Source: Coffea arabica (Eukaryota; Streptophyta; Magnoliopsida; Gentianales; Rubiaceae). Taken from it: a stretch of DNA of 64,000 nt. The notes beneath the pieces were generated by a model. That model was not told the DNA's origin and did not search any database. It saw only the letters and a list, made by a program, of their open reading frames with translations. This document shows, one piece after another, positions 46,343-59,300 of the stretch. The stretch spans positions 20,478,001-20,542,000 of the forward strand of contig NC_092312.1 of assembly GCF_036785885.1 (NCBI RefSeq), read 5' to 3'. Every line of letters starts with the position of its first letter. Within the stretch, counting starts at the first letter, position 1. Made by a program: the position numbers and the translations under genes.

Positions 46343-46442
46343 GGGGAAGAGGGGAGGAGGAGGGGGGGGGGGGGGAAGAAGGAGAGGAGGGAGGAGAGGA
46401 AGTGGTGGTTGAGGGAGGGAGGAGGAGGAGAGATGGAGGGGT
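46343..46442. repeat. G-rich polypurine tract
   Basis: About 70 bases of pure A/G including a run of some 14 G, followed by more GGAGG/GGTGG repeats. It could form triplex or quadruplex DNA and may also be a site of sequencing error. Confidence 0.85.
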
Positions 46443-47408
46443 TGTTTTCAGAGTTAATTTTTGGTGTTTTTGTTAGGTGTATTTGAAATGTACTTGGAGT
46501 GTTTTTGAAGATGTTATAGAGTGGATTACTGTAAGTTACAAATACAAGCCCTAGGTATATTATAAGGTGGAAAACTTCATGGGGAAGTTTGCTTGGTGCT
46601 TAGAGGAAAATAGAGCCACATGATATGAAAACTGAAGTCAGTGATTGGCATTACCAAATTTTCACAATGGATATCTTTCTTCTTTGTTGTGTCTCCAGAC
46701 AACAAATTTGCAAAAAGGCGTTTAACTGTAACAGCAAAAAGATATGCCGGACAAAGTCTAACTTGTAGGTTGCAAAGGCTAAAAAAATTCAGCATGACCA
46801 TAGCTCTCATGTATTTTATCTTTCTTTCCACTGTCAAAAGAATTGTTAGTTTTACAACATTGAAGAAGACAAAATGCCTGCATCCAAAAGAAAGGAACTC
46901 CTGCTACTGATTAAAGACTTGCTTCAATTTTCTGGGGACTTCAGAAAGCTTATTTGTTCCAAAATCTTCTTGTTTGGGATCCAATCATCTCCATAACAAG
47001 TAAATCACCTTCCCTCTCATTCGGTTCACGATTTCCAACTGCTTTGGCATACATACTCACTAAGGTCCAGTTAAATCTCCGTCCACCAAAGATCTTAAAA
47101 ACAAATTTCAAAAGTCAGTTGAGGAGTGCTGATATGTTATTAGTTTTATTGCATATGGTGGATTCTACAGTCAATGCCCGGTGTCGATGAGTATTCTTTT
47201 TCCTGCAATGGCAATCAGTCAATCACACTTCATGGAAATTCCATAACAAACAGAAATGCACTCAGCTCAAAATATGGAGTACTAAGGTAAACCATGAGCT
47301 TGATACGCTTTCTTTTACAACATCCTAAATGCATTTCGCAAAGCACCAAGTACAAACATGTTAAGAAAATCATTGTCTGGTGTTTCAACTATTCAATAAT
47401 TAATACTG

Positions 47409-47672
47409 ACAAGTGTGTGGTAGCATATACTACGTAGGGCAAATATCATGTACCATAGATACAACAAGGAGACTCGAACAAATGCAGATTAGTTTTAACA
47501 GTGAATATTGGATTGGAGACATTATAAGATACTAACAAGTGTGTGCTAGCAAATGCCCTTTTAGTATGTAGCACATATATCATGTACCATTAAAACAACA
47601 ATGAGACTCGAACAAATGCAAATTAGTTTTGACAGTGAACATTGGTATTGAAGACATTAAACGATACAAGAA
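47409..47672. repeat. Tandem duplication, period ~126 bp
   Basis: Copies starting ACAAGTGTGTG.TAGCA at 47409 and 47535 share ATCATGTACCAT, GAGACTCGAACAAATGCA and TTAGTTTT.ACAGTGAA. They lie just past the 3' end of the TAD3 gene. Confidence 0.85.
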
Positions 47673-47727
47673 CTAAAACTGGAAAGAAGGGCAATTAGTA
47701 ATTAGTTAGCAGCAATACTTTAACATA

Positions 47728-50700
47728 CTATGTTTTAATTTGATAATTGTTAGAAATAATGGAGACTAAAGTTTCATCTTTGACCATCTCTTCAGGTAAC
47801 AAAACCCTGAAAACAGCATAGTGGTGATTCAAACTCCTCTCTCCTTGTAACCTGTGAACACTTCCCAGCGCACCAGCATTTGGATTTGGAAGAGCGTAAA
47901 ATATTCGCTTAACTCGCTGATGTACAAGGGCCATGGCACACCTTAGAGAAAGAGCACAAGTAAGACCTCACAAATTGAAGATCAAGAAGACTGAGATAGA
48001 GAGTAATTAAAGATTTACTGCAGTCCAGTCTTCTAAAGCTAAAATCCATAGTGTATAGAACATAAATTCAACTTCCCCTTGTTCATGTTGCTGCTATTAC
48101 AACAAGCATACTCTTCCTCCCTCCCTTTGAGCAACAAAATTTGCCCCAGCTTGAGGCGGTAAGTCAGATGAGGAGTATGAACAAGTCATAAGAACTATTA
48201 ATCCAGTTTTGGATTTGCTTATTAAGCAAATGGAGGCATCAAAGAATGCATAGAAGCATTATCATAGAACTCGAGAAAAGTTTGAAAGCATTTAATCCTT
48301 TCCCAATGATTTAAAAACATTTGACCAGTGCAAAATAGGAAAGGCAACAAAGATCCATGAGTAACTTAACTTACATAGTGCATGGCTCCCAGACAAGATA
48401 GATGTCATAACCAGTGCATAAGTAAGGCTTTGCAGAATCAGATTGCAAAGCATTAGTTTTCCAGTCAAGATTCTCATCATTTCCATCCTGAAAGAACACA
48501 ACACTTCTTGTAAGATCGTACAATAGTAAGCCTCAAGAAGTTGCTTCCTCCCAAGGAAATTTTACGAAAATACGCTCTGAGATACGAGTATAGAGTAAAA
48601 GTGAATTCCCATAAAATCAAAATTTCATAGTTAATAAGGTTACATCAACTGTAAATACTTTACCATGTTATACAACACAGTAATCAACATATGTACTCCT
48701 GCATTACAAGTTTTACACCCATGTAACTCTGAACTTCTGAACTGTAGTAAGATCAAATTTGCACATATGATAAGAACTGTAGTCGCATAAAATGCTAATT
48801 GCATAGGACATGCTTCTCAACTATATCAAAGTTGAATTTAGATCCCACTAATCTCCCTGTTAAAATCTCATATTTCAGGTTACAACAGTCAACAAAAACA
48901 TGGGATATAAGAACCCAAAAAAAAAAAAATTCTAAGAATCACAAGGAAGCAAGATAGTCTACCTGAGTAAAATTAATTTTTTGTCTCTTTGAAGGCAAGC
49001 CTGTTGAACTGGGAACCAGATAACCCTCTTCAATCATCTCAGCTCCACTATGTCCACTATCAGGATAAAGAAGCCTATCTCTAGCAGCAGAATGTTCAAT
49101 TGCCACCATAGCAGCATGGCGCAAAGGATGCCAGGAAATAGAACTTTCAGGTAACTGCTGCTCAGTCCATCCCCATGGATGCAAACAAGATACACAGATA
49201 TGCAACCCTTTTAGGTTGGATACATGGCTTGCAAATAATGTCTGATGATTTTCACTTTCAGATGTACAGGTGGGAGTAAAGGGTTCATGTTTGAAGCAAT
49301 TTGTTTCCATGTTGGTCTTAAATTTGCAACCAGTCCTAGAAAGATCTTGGTCGCATGCACTTGAAATGACCTGTTTAGTTGAAGGATCAACAATAACAGC
49401 AGCATTGACCACCTATAGAGAAGAGTCAGCTTAAAAATGATACCAAACAGAAATAATCGCAGGTATGCATCAGAGTGAGTGTCACCATGCATAAGCCCCT
49501 GGGTCCAGACCCACAAATGAATAGGAAGCGAGGTGAGGGTCTATCATTAAAGGGGGAAAATAGGGGTGGGGCTATGTTCTGCAGGGGCCACCATGTACAG
49601 CTATGGAAAGGAGAGAAGCCTGATATCATATAATGTAGTCCTTAAGGGCCTGGCACTGTAAGTAATGCAGGCCCTGTAAATAATATCAAAGTACTTGTAC
49701 AAAGACACCTAGAGATCAGTCAAAGTTCAATAAAGTGGCTGGGAATAAGAAAACAAATTTGATAATCTTATCAAATGAAAATTGCACTGTATGAAGAATA
49801 AGACAACAAAACAGAAGTTAGATATGACTACAAATAAGAAGACAATGAGCATAATATAATGGAAAACAAACACCCAAGGACAATTGATTACTGGCAGTAA
49901 TCTAGAGCTCAATTACCAACAGAGTAGAAAACTAGAGAATTTTGAATGGTCCTACTGTCCCTTATAAAAAGCACAGATCATTTAAGAGTTAAGAATTCAT
50001 TTTATTCAACTTCATATGATTCCATTTATTCTTTCTAAGAAAGGTAAGCTGGAAATCCAGAGAGATAAAACCCCGGGGATAAGCACGTAACAACAATAAT
50101 TATATATCATTACATTTTCGTTGCAGTATATCAACAATTTTATAAGGAAAAGGCTATGTCCCATAAAGAAATTACCAGATTAGAGCATGACCTTGCCAAG
50201 TCAACTGCATATTTCATGAAGCCAAAAACTGACTTTGTATCTTCTTTGCTGAATCCAGTTGTGCCAGATATGTTACTGTGATTGAAAAAGATGGAGAAAT
50301 TAATAGAGAAAAAAGAATAATCAAAAGCTATATACAATTGTTGAAATATTTCAGAGCTAACTCACTAGGTAGGTGGATGATAAGATGTTGGCCAGAACTT
50401 GCATTGCTCATCCCACTCTTCCTTCGTTGATGCAGCATATCTGCAAACCTGAAATAAAAGAGCTCCAACGCTGTTATACCGGCATTAGGATAGATAACGG
50501 TGTAGCTGTTAGCCACATCAAGGCAAATATGTGACAAAATATGCAAACAAACTGAAGTATGTCATGATACTGTAGCCATTAGTTATATAAGGAAGAGCTG
50601 GATGAGGAATTTGAAATTTCTACAGGCGCCGATAAGCTGCAAGCCTCCCTAATTCAGATGAGAACTGAAACAAGTGACCACGTAATTGACTAATCAAGCA

Positions 50701-52342
50701 TCTGCTACTCTGCTCACAACTTTTGGGTGAGGAATCAGGACAATTAGCTAATTTATGAAGCCATTGAAACATTTTCTTTCCCTCCTCTCCCAAAGAAGAA
50801 CCAAAGGATTGAAGATTAAAATCCTAATTTAAAATGTTCAATTTAAGAATCAAATGAAAAGTTTACATGAAAATACATTATCAAGAGTTACTAAGACAGA
50901 AGAACTAAAAGAATTTAGTTGCAAGATCCTGCCAAATTACACAAACACACAGGCATTCCTTGATGGCCGTTGGGCTTCTTATATTAGGCTCAAAGGTTAG
51001 GCAGTATCTTAAAAGTCCTTCCCATTTCAAACCAATATAAATCATTTCATACACTATTTCTAAAGGAAAAAAAAAGAGATTTGAAAGTTGAAAAGCTGTT
51101 TCGTAATGAAAATTAACTCAAAACAGGAATGCTTGGAGGAAAAAGGATGACCCACTTTGGCAACAAAAGTACTCAACTGGTATTGCTTAACGAGCTCGAG
51201 CACATCATTTGGAGCTCCATCCAACTCGCTATCACTTTCAGAAGCCGAGCACAAGATCACAGACAGCTCGTTCTTGCCTGTAAAAAATTACAACTATGTG
51301 GACAACTTTAAGTCTGAGACACATTTTGGAATAAAGATATAGAAATCCTATTTGGGATTCGACAGATGAAAGGAAGTAAGGCATAAATACAATTAAAGGC
51401 ATTTACTTCTGCAAATTTTACCATTTAATCATATTTTCTATAGTTTTGGTCAAACAACTTGATTTACTAAGACGGCTAACTGTTTTTCAGTTATGTCAAT
51501 TCCTCACATTTATGCACAGTTCTACATTAACAAAAACTTTTATTCATAAGTTAAAGGGGTTCACGCGGCTTAAAGCATACAAAAGCATGTGTCTCAAAGA
51601 AGTATGCTACATTTTTTCTAGTGCCCCAAAAGAACTGGGATTATGTCAACATCTCCCACTATGTTTGTGTGACCATATTGAATAATTTACCGTATCTGAG
51701 AAAGTTCATCAATAATTTACCGTATACAAGTATGATAATTGAACTAGTTATCCTGTATAAAGGGCGTCGCGCAATAAACTGTACAGACATTCACAGTATA
51801 CAATTTCAGAACATTTACCTCCATCCTGAGATTTCTTGCGCACACGCTTCACATGGCGAAGTTTCTCCAGCGGTGCAATTTGGTTCAACTTCCTATTTCA
51901 GACAAAAAAGTCACAAATAGAGCTATAAATACCTCAGATAGTACTAGTACTAAAAATCAACCAGGGGAAAAAAATGAAGCTCCAGAAAACACAAACAAAC
52001 AATTCAAGGAAAGAATCGGCTGCAGATTTAAAAGACAAACCTCACTAGAGTATTGGCATGTTTCGGTTCAATAACAGCAGCGTGGACATACACTGTTAAA
52101 AAATGTAAAGGACCATTAAAACTTTAAGAAGAAAAAGAGGTCAACACTTTACAAAAACAGAAGGAACTATTTAAACCGAAGTTATCTTTGCATCTATTAC
52201 ATTGTGGTAAAATTTTACCAGTGGGTTGAAGGTGAGGAGGAACTGGAGGCTTGTCTGGTATATATATGATTCTGCACTGCTGCTCCTCCTCTGCTGCGGA
52301 AGCTACTACTACTTTATTAATTCCTTCGCTGCTATTATTCAT
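47728..52342 (-). CDS. TAD3: tRNA-specific adenosine deaminase subunit TAD3 (At5g24670-like)
   Basis: Nine exons on the minus strand, 52342-52219, 52092-52041, 51892-51819, 51277-51156, 50448-50366, 50275-50176, 49412-48963, 48487-48375 and 47941-47728, phase to 443 residues. TAD3 pairs with the catalytic TAD2 to convert A34 to inosine in tRNA anticodons. Landmarks: IIYIPDKPPVPP at the N-terminus, LRHVKRVRK, EEWDEQCKFWPTSYHPPTY, VNAAVIVDP, WHPLRHAAMVAI and YLVWEPCTMCAMALVHQRV. The zinc ligands are present (HPLRH His and the PCTMC cysteines), but the residue matching the catalytic Glu of HAE is Val (HAAMVA), as known for the non-catalytic TAD3 partner. The end is GSVHRLQGERSLNHHYAVF. It is divergent from UGGT, with 593 bp between start codons. 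Confidence 0.93.
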
Positions 52343-52935
52343 CTCGGCGCTGGTGTGTTCGCACCAGAGATAGAGAGAAGGGGAGGGGAGAAAGAAAGAG
52401 ACGTAGCACGGTGGATAATGCTGGAGGAGTGAGGCCTCCGGCGGCGGCGGGGGAGCTGGTTTGAGGCCTGAATGCCAGCTTACGAGAACGAGGGATCGAT
52501 TTGGTGAGCTGGTAGTCGTGCCTCTTATAACCCAATACCAAATTGCCATGTCAAATTATGACGTGGTAGTAAAACTCATGCCTCTTAATGTACCAATCTG
52601 CCCCTACATTTTATTGAAAAGACAGAAATACCTACAGAGGCTCATAGGTGTCTCGTTGTAATTGGATCCAATCCTCGAATATGCGAATCAGGTGAACCGC
52701 CCTGTAATTGGAGTAAGCCCAGTAAATGCTCTTGCACAGCTGACTGCACTGAGGTGAAGTCAGTGAAGTCCGAAAGTCGCTGCCAGTGCCTGTAAACAAT
52801 CGAGACTTCAGGACTCTCATAACCCTCTCGAAGCCATCAAAAAACCCAGAAAAATTTTATCTTTAATTGGGTTTTCATCAATGGCCATAACCAGTTAATC
52901 TTGAAAAGGGATAGTTTTGATCAAAGATTTAGCAA
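52343..52935. promoter_or_regulatory. Shared divergent promoter region of TAD3 and UGGT
   Basis: 593 bp between opposite start codons must hold both promoters and both leaders. TGACGTGG at 52559-52566 matches the unfolded-protein-response/bZIP ACGT type of element and is about 370 bp from the UGGT ATG. A CCAAT is at 52532-52536, but it is not in the orientation needed for a CCAAT-N9-CCACG element. A GGCGGCGGCGG run lies at about 52439-52450, just upstream of the TAD3 start. Function is inferred only. Confidence 0.6.
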
Positions 52936-53318
52936 ATGAAGCCCCATTTTAGATCTGGATTTTGGTTATTTTTCGTTGTTCTTCTCTTTGTTGGCCTTTC
53001 TGGGAATTTGATTTCTGCTCAAACTCGCAGTCCAAAAAATGTACAGGTGGCTCTCAGGGCTAAGTGGTCTGGTACTCCACTTCTTCTAGAAGCTGGGTAT
53101 GCTGTTTCCACGAATTAAACGCTTGGATGGTTATTTTTTGTTGGAAAGGATACTCTTATCATTTATGGATTTTTCCCTCCAATTTATGTTAACCGTAATT
53201 AATCTGTTTTTACTAATGTATTCTTTATTGGATAGTTCTTCTCTGATGTTATGATCAAAATTCCTGAAGTTAATTAGTGAAGGAGTAAAGCTGGTTTTTC
53301 TATCCAACTTTGTGATTG

Positions 53319-53362
<44 letters not shown>

Positions 53363-56300
53363 ATGCTCCTATTAGTGGGGTTCTAAATGTTTGGAGGGTA
53401 AAGATGAAAGAGATAATTGACTCCCTTATGCTTTCTTGGAGTGTCAATGCGTCAGCATTTGATTGTTTTTGTGTCGTTAAATTGTGAAAAACACTCCAAA
53501 CTCACCCGTACTGCTATTTTCTGAGAATGAATTTTTAATCTGGCGATCAGAGTTTAATATTTAATACTTTGGTGTTGGTGGTTGTACAAGTAAAATCAGG
53601 AGCTTTTTAGCTGCTTTTTGAGGTTTTTGGTGCTTAATACTGGGAGTCCTTGGAGAAAATGAGAAATTAGCTTGACCATCTGAGGATGTCCTACTTTCTC
53701 TTGAATTTGTGCTATTTTGTAGTTGTAGTTCTTGAATTCGGCTTTAAATGACATTAATGATGATTTTTATGATTTTTAATAATAAGTAGCTTTGGTTGAG
53801 TTTGTTAATTTTCATGCTGAATCCTTGATAGGGTCAAGAAACTTAGCTTTCACAGGTTTCTTTACTAATCATGTTTGGGAAAAACACTCTCCATGTCTCA
53901 TGAGATGTTGCTGTTCTTTTGACAGGGAGTTACTGTCTAGTCAATGGAAAGATTTTTATTGGGATTTTACTGAATTTTGGCTTCTCAAAGGAAGTGAAGA
54001 CTCTGGTTCTCATACTGCAAAAGATTGCTTGAGAACAATTGTAAACTATGGGAAGTCTTTGTTAAGCAAACCTTTGGCATCAGTTTTTGAATTTTCTCTC
54101 ACCCTTCGATCAGCATCGCCGAGGTTAGTGCTGTATCGGCAGTTAGCAGAGGATTCTCTTTCATCGTTTCCTCTGGTTGATTATAGCTCAGCTTCTAGCA
54201 ATGAGGGAGGTTTTGAAACAAATGATAATGCCAAAAGCAAAAAAGTTGAACCGTTGCTCTTGGGAGTGAACTCAAGAGCTCCTAATGGAAAATGTTGTTG
54301 GGTTGACACTGGGGCAGCACTACTTTTTGACGCAAATGAGTTGCTACTTTGGCTTGAAAATCCTGATAAAGCGTGAGTCTTGCTCTGTAATTCATGTTGT
54401 ATTTCTTTCTTTAATTTTACAAGGTTTTCAATTATCTCACTGAAGGTTGTTAGTACAGTGTTTAACAATATTGTTTTTACTGCCAGAACCACTGATAAAT
54501 TTCAGCAGCCCGAGCTTTTTGAATTTGATCATGTCCATCCAGATTCAAGTATTGGAAGTCCTATTGCCATTCTGTATGGAGCTCTTGGGACGGACTGCTT
54601 TAAGGAATTTCACAATGTCTTAGTTGGCACAGCCAGACAGGTAGGGCTTAAGTAGTTAGGTAATGTTTCTGTTGCATGTTATTTTAGTTGATTTTGCTGT
54701 TTCTTTGGCACCACCTTTTGTTAATAAGTTACTGGTTTAAGAAAATCTACCATTAGAATAGCAATACAATTGTTTGTTGTCAAGTAAAGTTTAAGTAATA
54801 AGACAAATGCTTGTGAGCTCTGACATTTGGATTAAAGGGTTTACCATGTCTAAAGAAAATGATTACCTTTCTAATCTGAAATGTGTTGCAACAAATATAT
54901 ACATACGTATATGTATGTATGTGTATAATGCACATGTACAGTTTTTGTTTGTTTTTCTTTCTGTTCTTCAAATATGTACAGATTGCCTCTTAACTGAGCA
55001 GTGAATGTACTTCTAACAGCACACATCCAAGGATGATGGTTTTTTATCTGATGAACCTGTGAAAGAAGCATTAGTTTCTTAATTTGTTAATGCTATCTAT
55101 TGCTTTCTGATTCATTCCATGATTGAATGCAGGGTAAGATCACCTATGTTGTTAGACCCATATTACCTTCTGGCTGTGAATCCAAAGTTGGTCATTGTGG
55201 AGCCATTGGTACCAGAGATGCTGTGAACTTGGGTGGCTATGGTGTGGAACTTGCTTTGAAGAACATGGAGTACAAAGCTATGGATGATAGTGCTGTTAAG
55301 AAAGGTCTGTTTTTTTATTCAGGTTACTCCACTGTAGCATTCTGTGTCTGGATTTGATGTTATCTAGGAATGAATTGCTATTTAACCAATTTCCTATAGT
55401 TTTTCATCTCTCTTTCATCCTTTTTGTTGCCTTCTGCATTAATGAGGTACTGTAATTCGAGTTATAATCTCTAGAGTTTATGCCCCGAGAAGTATTGATT
55501 TTGTGTTCCCAGATTCACTGAACTGCTATAAGGTGATTTTAGTTCTCACGGCCCGTACAACCATTTAGCTCTGCAGAAATAAATAGTTTAAATTAAAAAA
55601 GAAAAAGAAACTACTAACCATGCAAATTGAAGCACTATCCCTGAGAAATTCTGTCCGAGGGAAGTTATTGGAAGATGTAAATCTTTACTTGTCCCATTTT
55701 GCTGCAAGAAATCCATTCCAACATCTAGGATCCATGAATGGTGTTTTTGTAAAAAGCTTGGTGGTCAGTTGAGCCTGTGATGGTAACACTTCTTGAATGC
55801 AACATCTTGCCAAAATTGTAGGTCCTGGGTGAATATATATGCAATTAGCTTTTGCTGTTAAATTAGATGAGACCTACAGTATCTATGATGTATGGATAGG
55901 TTCATTTGAAAAGCTGGTTCCATAAAGAGTGTTGTGGAATACTTCTTGAATGCAACGTCTTCTGAAACATCCTAGAGTTCAGGTGAACCTGTAGTTAATT
56001 ATTGCTGTTAAATCAGATGGATTTCTACACCTCCCACAAGTTGTGTGAGAGTTTTGTTGAACCATGCACTTGATTTAACTAAATGAAGAGAGAGATTTCC
56101 ATAATTGGCAACAGAATGATGGTTGGTAATTATTTTTTACGAAACCATGGAACTGTTCAAATCAGGAATTATTTTGTAGCTTTCTCCACCAGTGAGCAGC
56201 TGTTTAGAAGGTGTAATTTAATCAGACAAGTGTCTTATTACTTGTCGTGAGCTGTAGCTTTGGTATTGATCTTGACATCAAAGGTCCTCACAGTTCCCTT

Positions 56301-59300
56301 GAAAACCTTGGATCTCCATGCATATGTCAATGGAGTTGAGTTCCTGCCCTCCTAGTTATGCTATGTATTGGCCCATCCATCCTTGCTTCTCATTTTTTTT
56401 GACTCTATATCTCATCAAACACTGATATTACACTCCAAGTAATCAATGCAAAGCCCTTCAGTAGTGGACATAGGAAAGAAAGGGCAGTGAGAGAGGCAGG
56501 ACAGATTGTGTAAAGGGGATTGGGAGATAAATACTGTATTTCCCAGTTGTTGGTTGGTTGAATTGACAGTATAGTGCTGCCCTTTTGCCACAAATTATCA
56601 GAAATTTGGATGGAACCTAGGAGTGGGGTTTTTTTGCCATTCTTGAAAGTTTTGTCACTACTCGCCACTACCAAACTTCAGGGGTTCCAAATGAAAAGTA
56701 CCCTTTTTTATCTCTCTGTTATATTTCCAGCACAAATGTCTTTATATGCAATGTAAGTTATCAAATTTTTAATTTTCATTGCAGGTGTCACTCTTGAAGA
56801 CCCTCATACAGAAGATCTCAGCCAAGATGTCAGAGGATTTATCTTCTCGAGGATTTTGGTTAGTTATCTCCATCGTAATTTCATTTAGGGTGTTGGTTCA
56901 GTGCCATCAACTTTTATGGCTTGCAATTAAACTAAAACAAATTATTGTGTAAACTTTTCTACATACTAGTTAGTTTGTGTGCAACACACACAAATATTAC
57001 CTTAATTGAGTGAAGGTGGACTCTGAATTTCTCTGTGGCCATTTCATTATTATTTATTTTGGGTACTGGGGAGGGCCTATAACCCATTATATCTTTATGG
57101 CCACTTTTATCCTGGTAACTGCCAGTGAAATAGTATTCTCTTTTAATTTTTAAATCTAAAAATATTTCTTATTGAGCAGCTGTAGGAAAAGAACAGGTAT
57201 CTTCTTATTGAAGTTGCAGCTAAGTGTGATTCTATAATTTTTTGGTTAACTGATTGGTCCTATTCTGCAAGCCAAAAATTGATTTCTCATGATGGGAGAG
57301 CTTTTAGAATCTATCTATTCATCAAGTTTGGAGGTTCTTTAGCAAATTCTTTCCTTTAACTAGTAAGGAAAAACCTTGGTGTAATCGTGCAAGGTTCTTA
57401 TGTTGTGGACTGGATCCTGTAAAAACAGGCAGTTGTGATGATCTGAGAAGTGTATGTTGCTTCTTTTTTTTTTAAAATTAGTGTATAAATATTAAGAAAT
57501 GTAAAGCTGCTGTGACTGGTGGCAGTTAATTGGAATTTAATTTCGCATTTGATAATAATACAAACCAGTTATATTGAGAGTGTTGTTATAGGACCCTCGA
57601 GTATTGTTAAGCATCTCTTATTGCTTCTTATCATTAAGTTTTGGGAAGATAATCCTTTTCTATTGTGTCTTGCCTTTGTTTGGGGAAATAAGTTGTCTAA
57701 GTAGCTGTTCTAGTTTATGATTAGTTAGATACAATATATTTGTCTGCCATTACCACAGGACAAATTTTACAGGCCTTTTGCCAGTAGGTTTACATGTCTT
57801 ATCTGCCATGTCTTGATTTACGTAAGAAAACCAATTGTCAGTAGGTTTTCTTGATTTACTTAAGAAAACCAATTTTACAGGCCTTTTGCCAGTAGGTTTA
57901 CATGTCTTATCTGCCATGAATGTCCCTCCAGTTCCTTTATCAAACATTGTCAGTATTGAGGTGGAACAGAGACAGCAATGGGAGATGGAGGGTGAAATAT
58001 TTGATCAGCTATTTGAAGTTTGTTAATAAGCGGGCTGTTAAAACTTTTTACTACCTCTGTTATGTGGACTAGGTTAAGGTCTCATTTTAGGAGGGCATCC
58101 CTTGTTGTCATGTGATTTGTGCTTCTGCTGCAATTGACTATTTTTCTACTTCAAAATATTTTTTCTGTGTTGCTCTTTTTTAGGTTAACGGTGATATTAT
58201 TGAGAATAAACCTGATGACAAATCAGGCAACCCATTGACTGATGTAACATTGCAAAAAGATAAGGGATGTATTTTTATTGATGTAGGCAAGGTTGAATTC
58301 CTGCGGATAGATCTGTAAGTTGGAAGTTCTAGTGCATGAATTGTCTGGTGAGACTTATAGGAAGCATTTGGCTAAATGCTCCTTAGCTGTAACAAGCCTA
58401 GAATTTGATTTAATGATAATGATATTAGAAGACTGGCTATCCTTCCCAGCTATCTAGACCTTATGTTCTTTGTTTATGTCTCCTTGAGTAGGAACGCAAG
58501 CCAGAATTAACATCTGAGGTTATGGCTTTCAGAGATTATCTGTTGTCATCCACAATATCTGACACATTGGATGTTTGGGAATTGAAAGGTAATCATCCTG
58601 ATTTCTCTCTTAGTCATGATTGCTTCCAAACTATGTTGGTTGCTGAAGTACATTTTATTTTTCAACATAATCCAGATCTTGGTCATCAAACTGCACAAAG
58701 GATAGTTCATGCATCTGATCCTTTGCAGTCAATGCAAGAAATCAATCAGAACTTTCCTAGCATTGTCTCTTCTTTGTCTCGTATGAAGGTTGGTATCTTG
58801 CATAGCAGTTTTTTTGCGCAATAGAAAGCTATTCATGTAATACTAGCTCTCAGTTGTATGTAGATTACATGTAGGCTGACAAATTCCTTTTGTAATTCAA
58901 TACTTTTCAGCTCAATGATTCCATCAAAGATGAAATTATTGCAAATCAGAGAATGATCCCGCCTGGCAAGTCTTTGTTGGCTCTGAATGGTGCCTTAATC
59001 AATATTGAAGATGTTGACCTTTATCTGTAATGCTTTTATCCCCAGCTGAGTTGTTTTTTCTCTACCAGTCTTATATTCTGTCCATGGCATATTTTCCTTT
59101 AAAATTTGTTATCTGAAGGAGACTTAAGACTATGTCTAGGCAAGGGCTTACAGGAAAGGTGGCATAATGACTCTTAAACCAAGGACTCATGGAACTAAAT
59201 CGAGTGAAAAGTCAGCGATGATTTAACAGGGACGATATTGATTGCCATAAGCTGAATTTTGTTTATCTCTTTCATAAGGAAACGATTACTGCCAATATCT

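Larger units (their letters stand above)
45702..47727. other. Intergenic region between kinase 3 and the TAD3 gene
   Basis: 3' UTR of kinase 3, then AT-rich spacer with a polypurine tract (46343-46411, continuing G-rich to 46442) and a tandem duplication near 47409. No gene is seen. Confidence 0.55.

Noticed and set aside
46343-46442. Polypurine/G-rich tract as a regulatory or quadruplex element
   Set aside because: It is far from any start codon and a simple-sequence origin is sufficient; kept only as a repeat.
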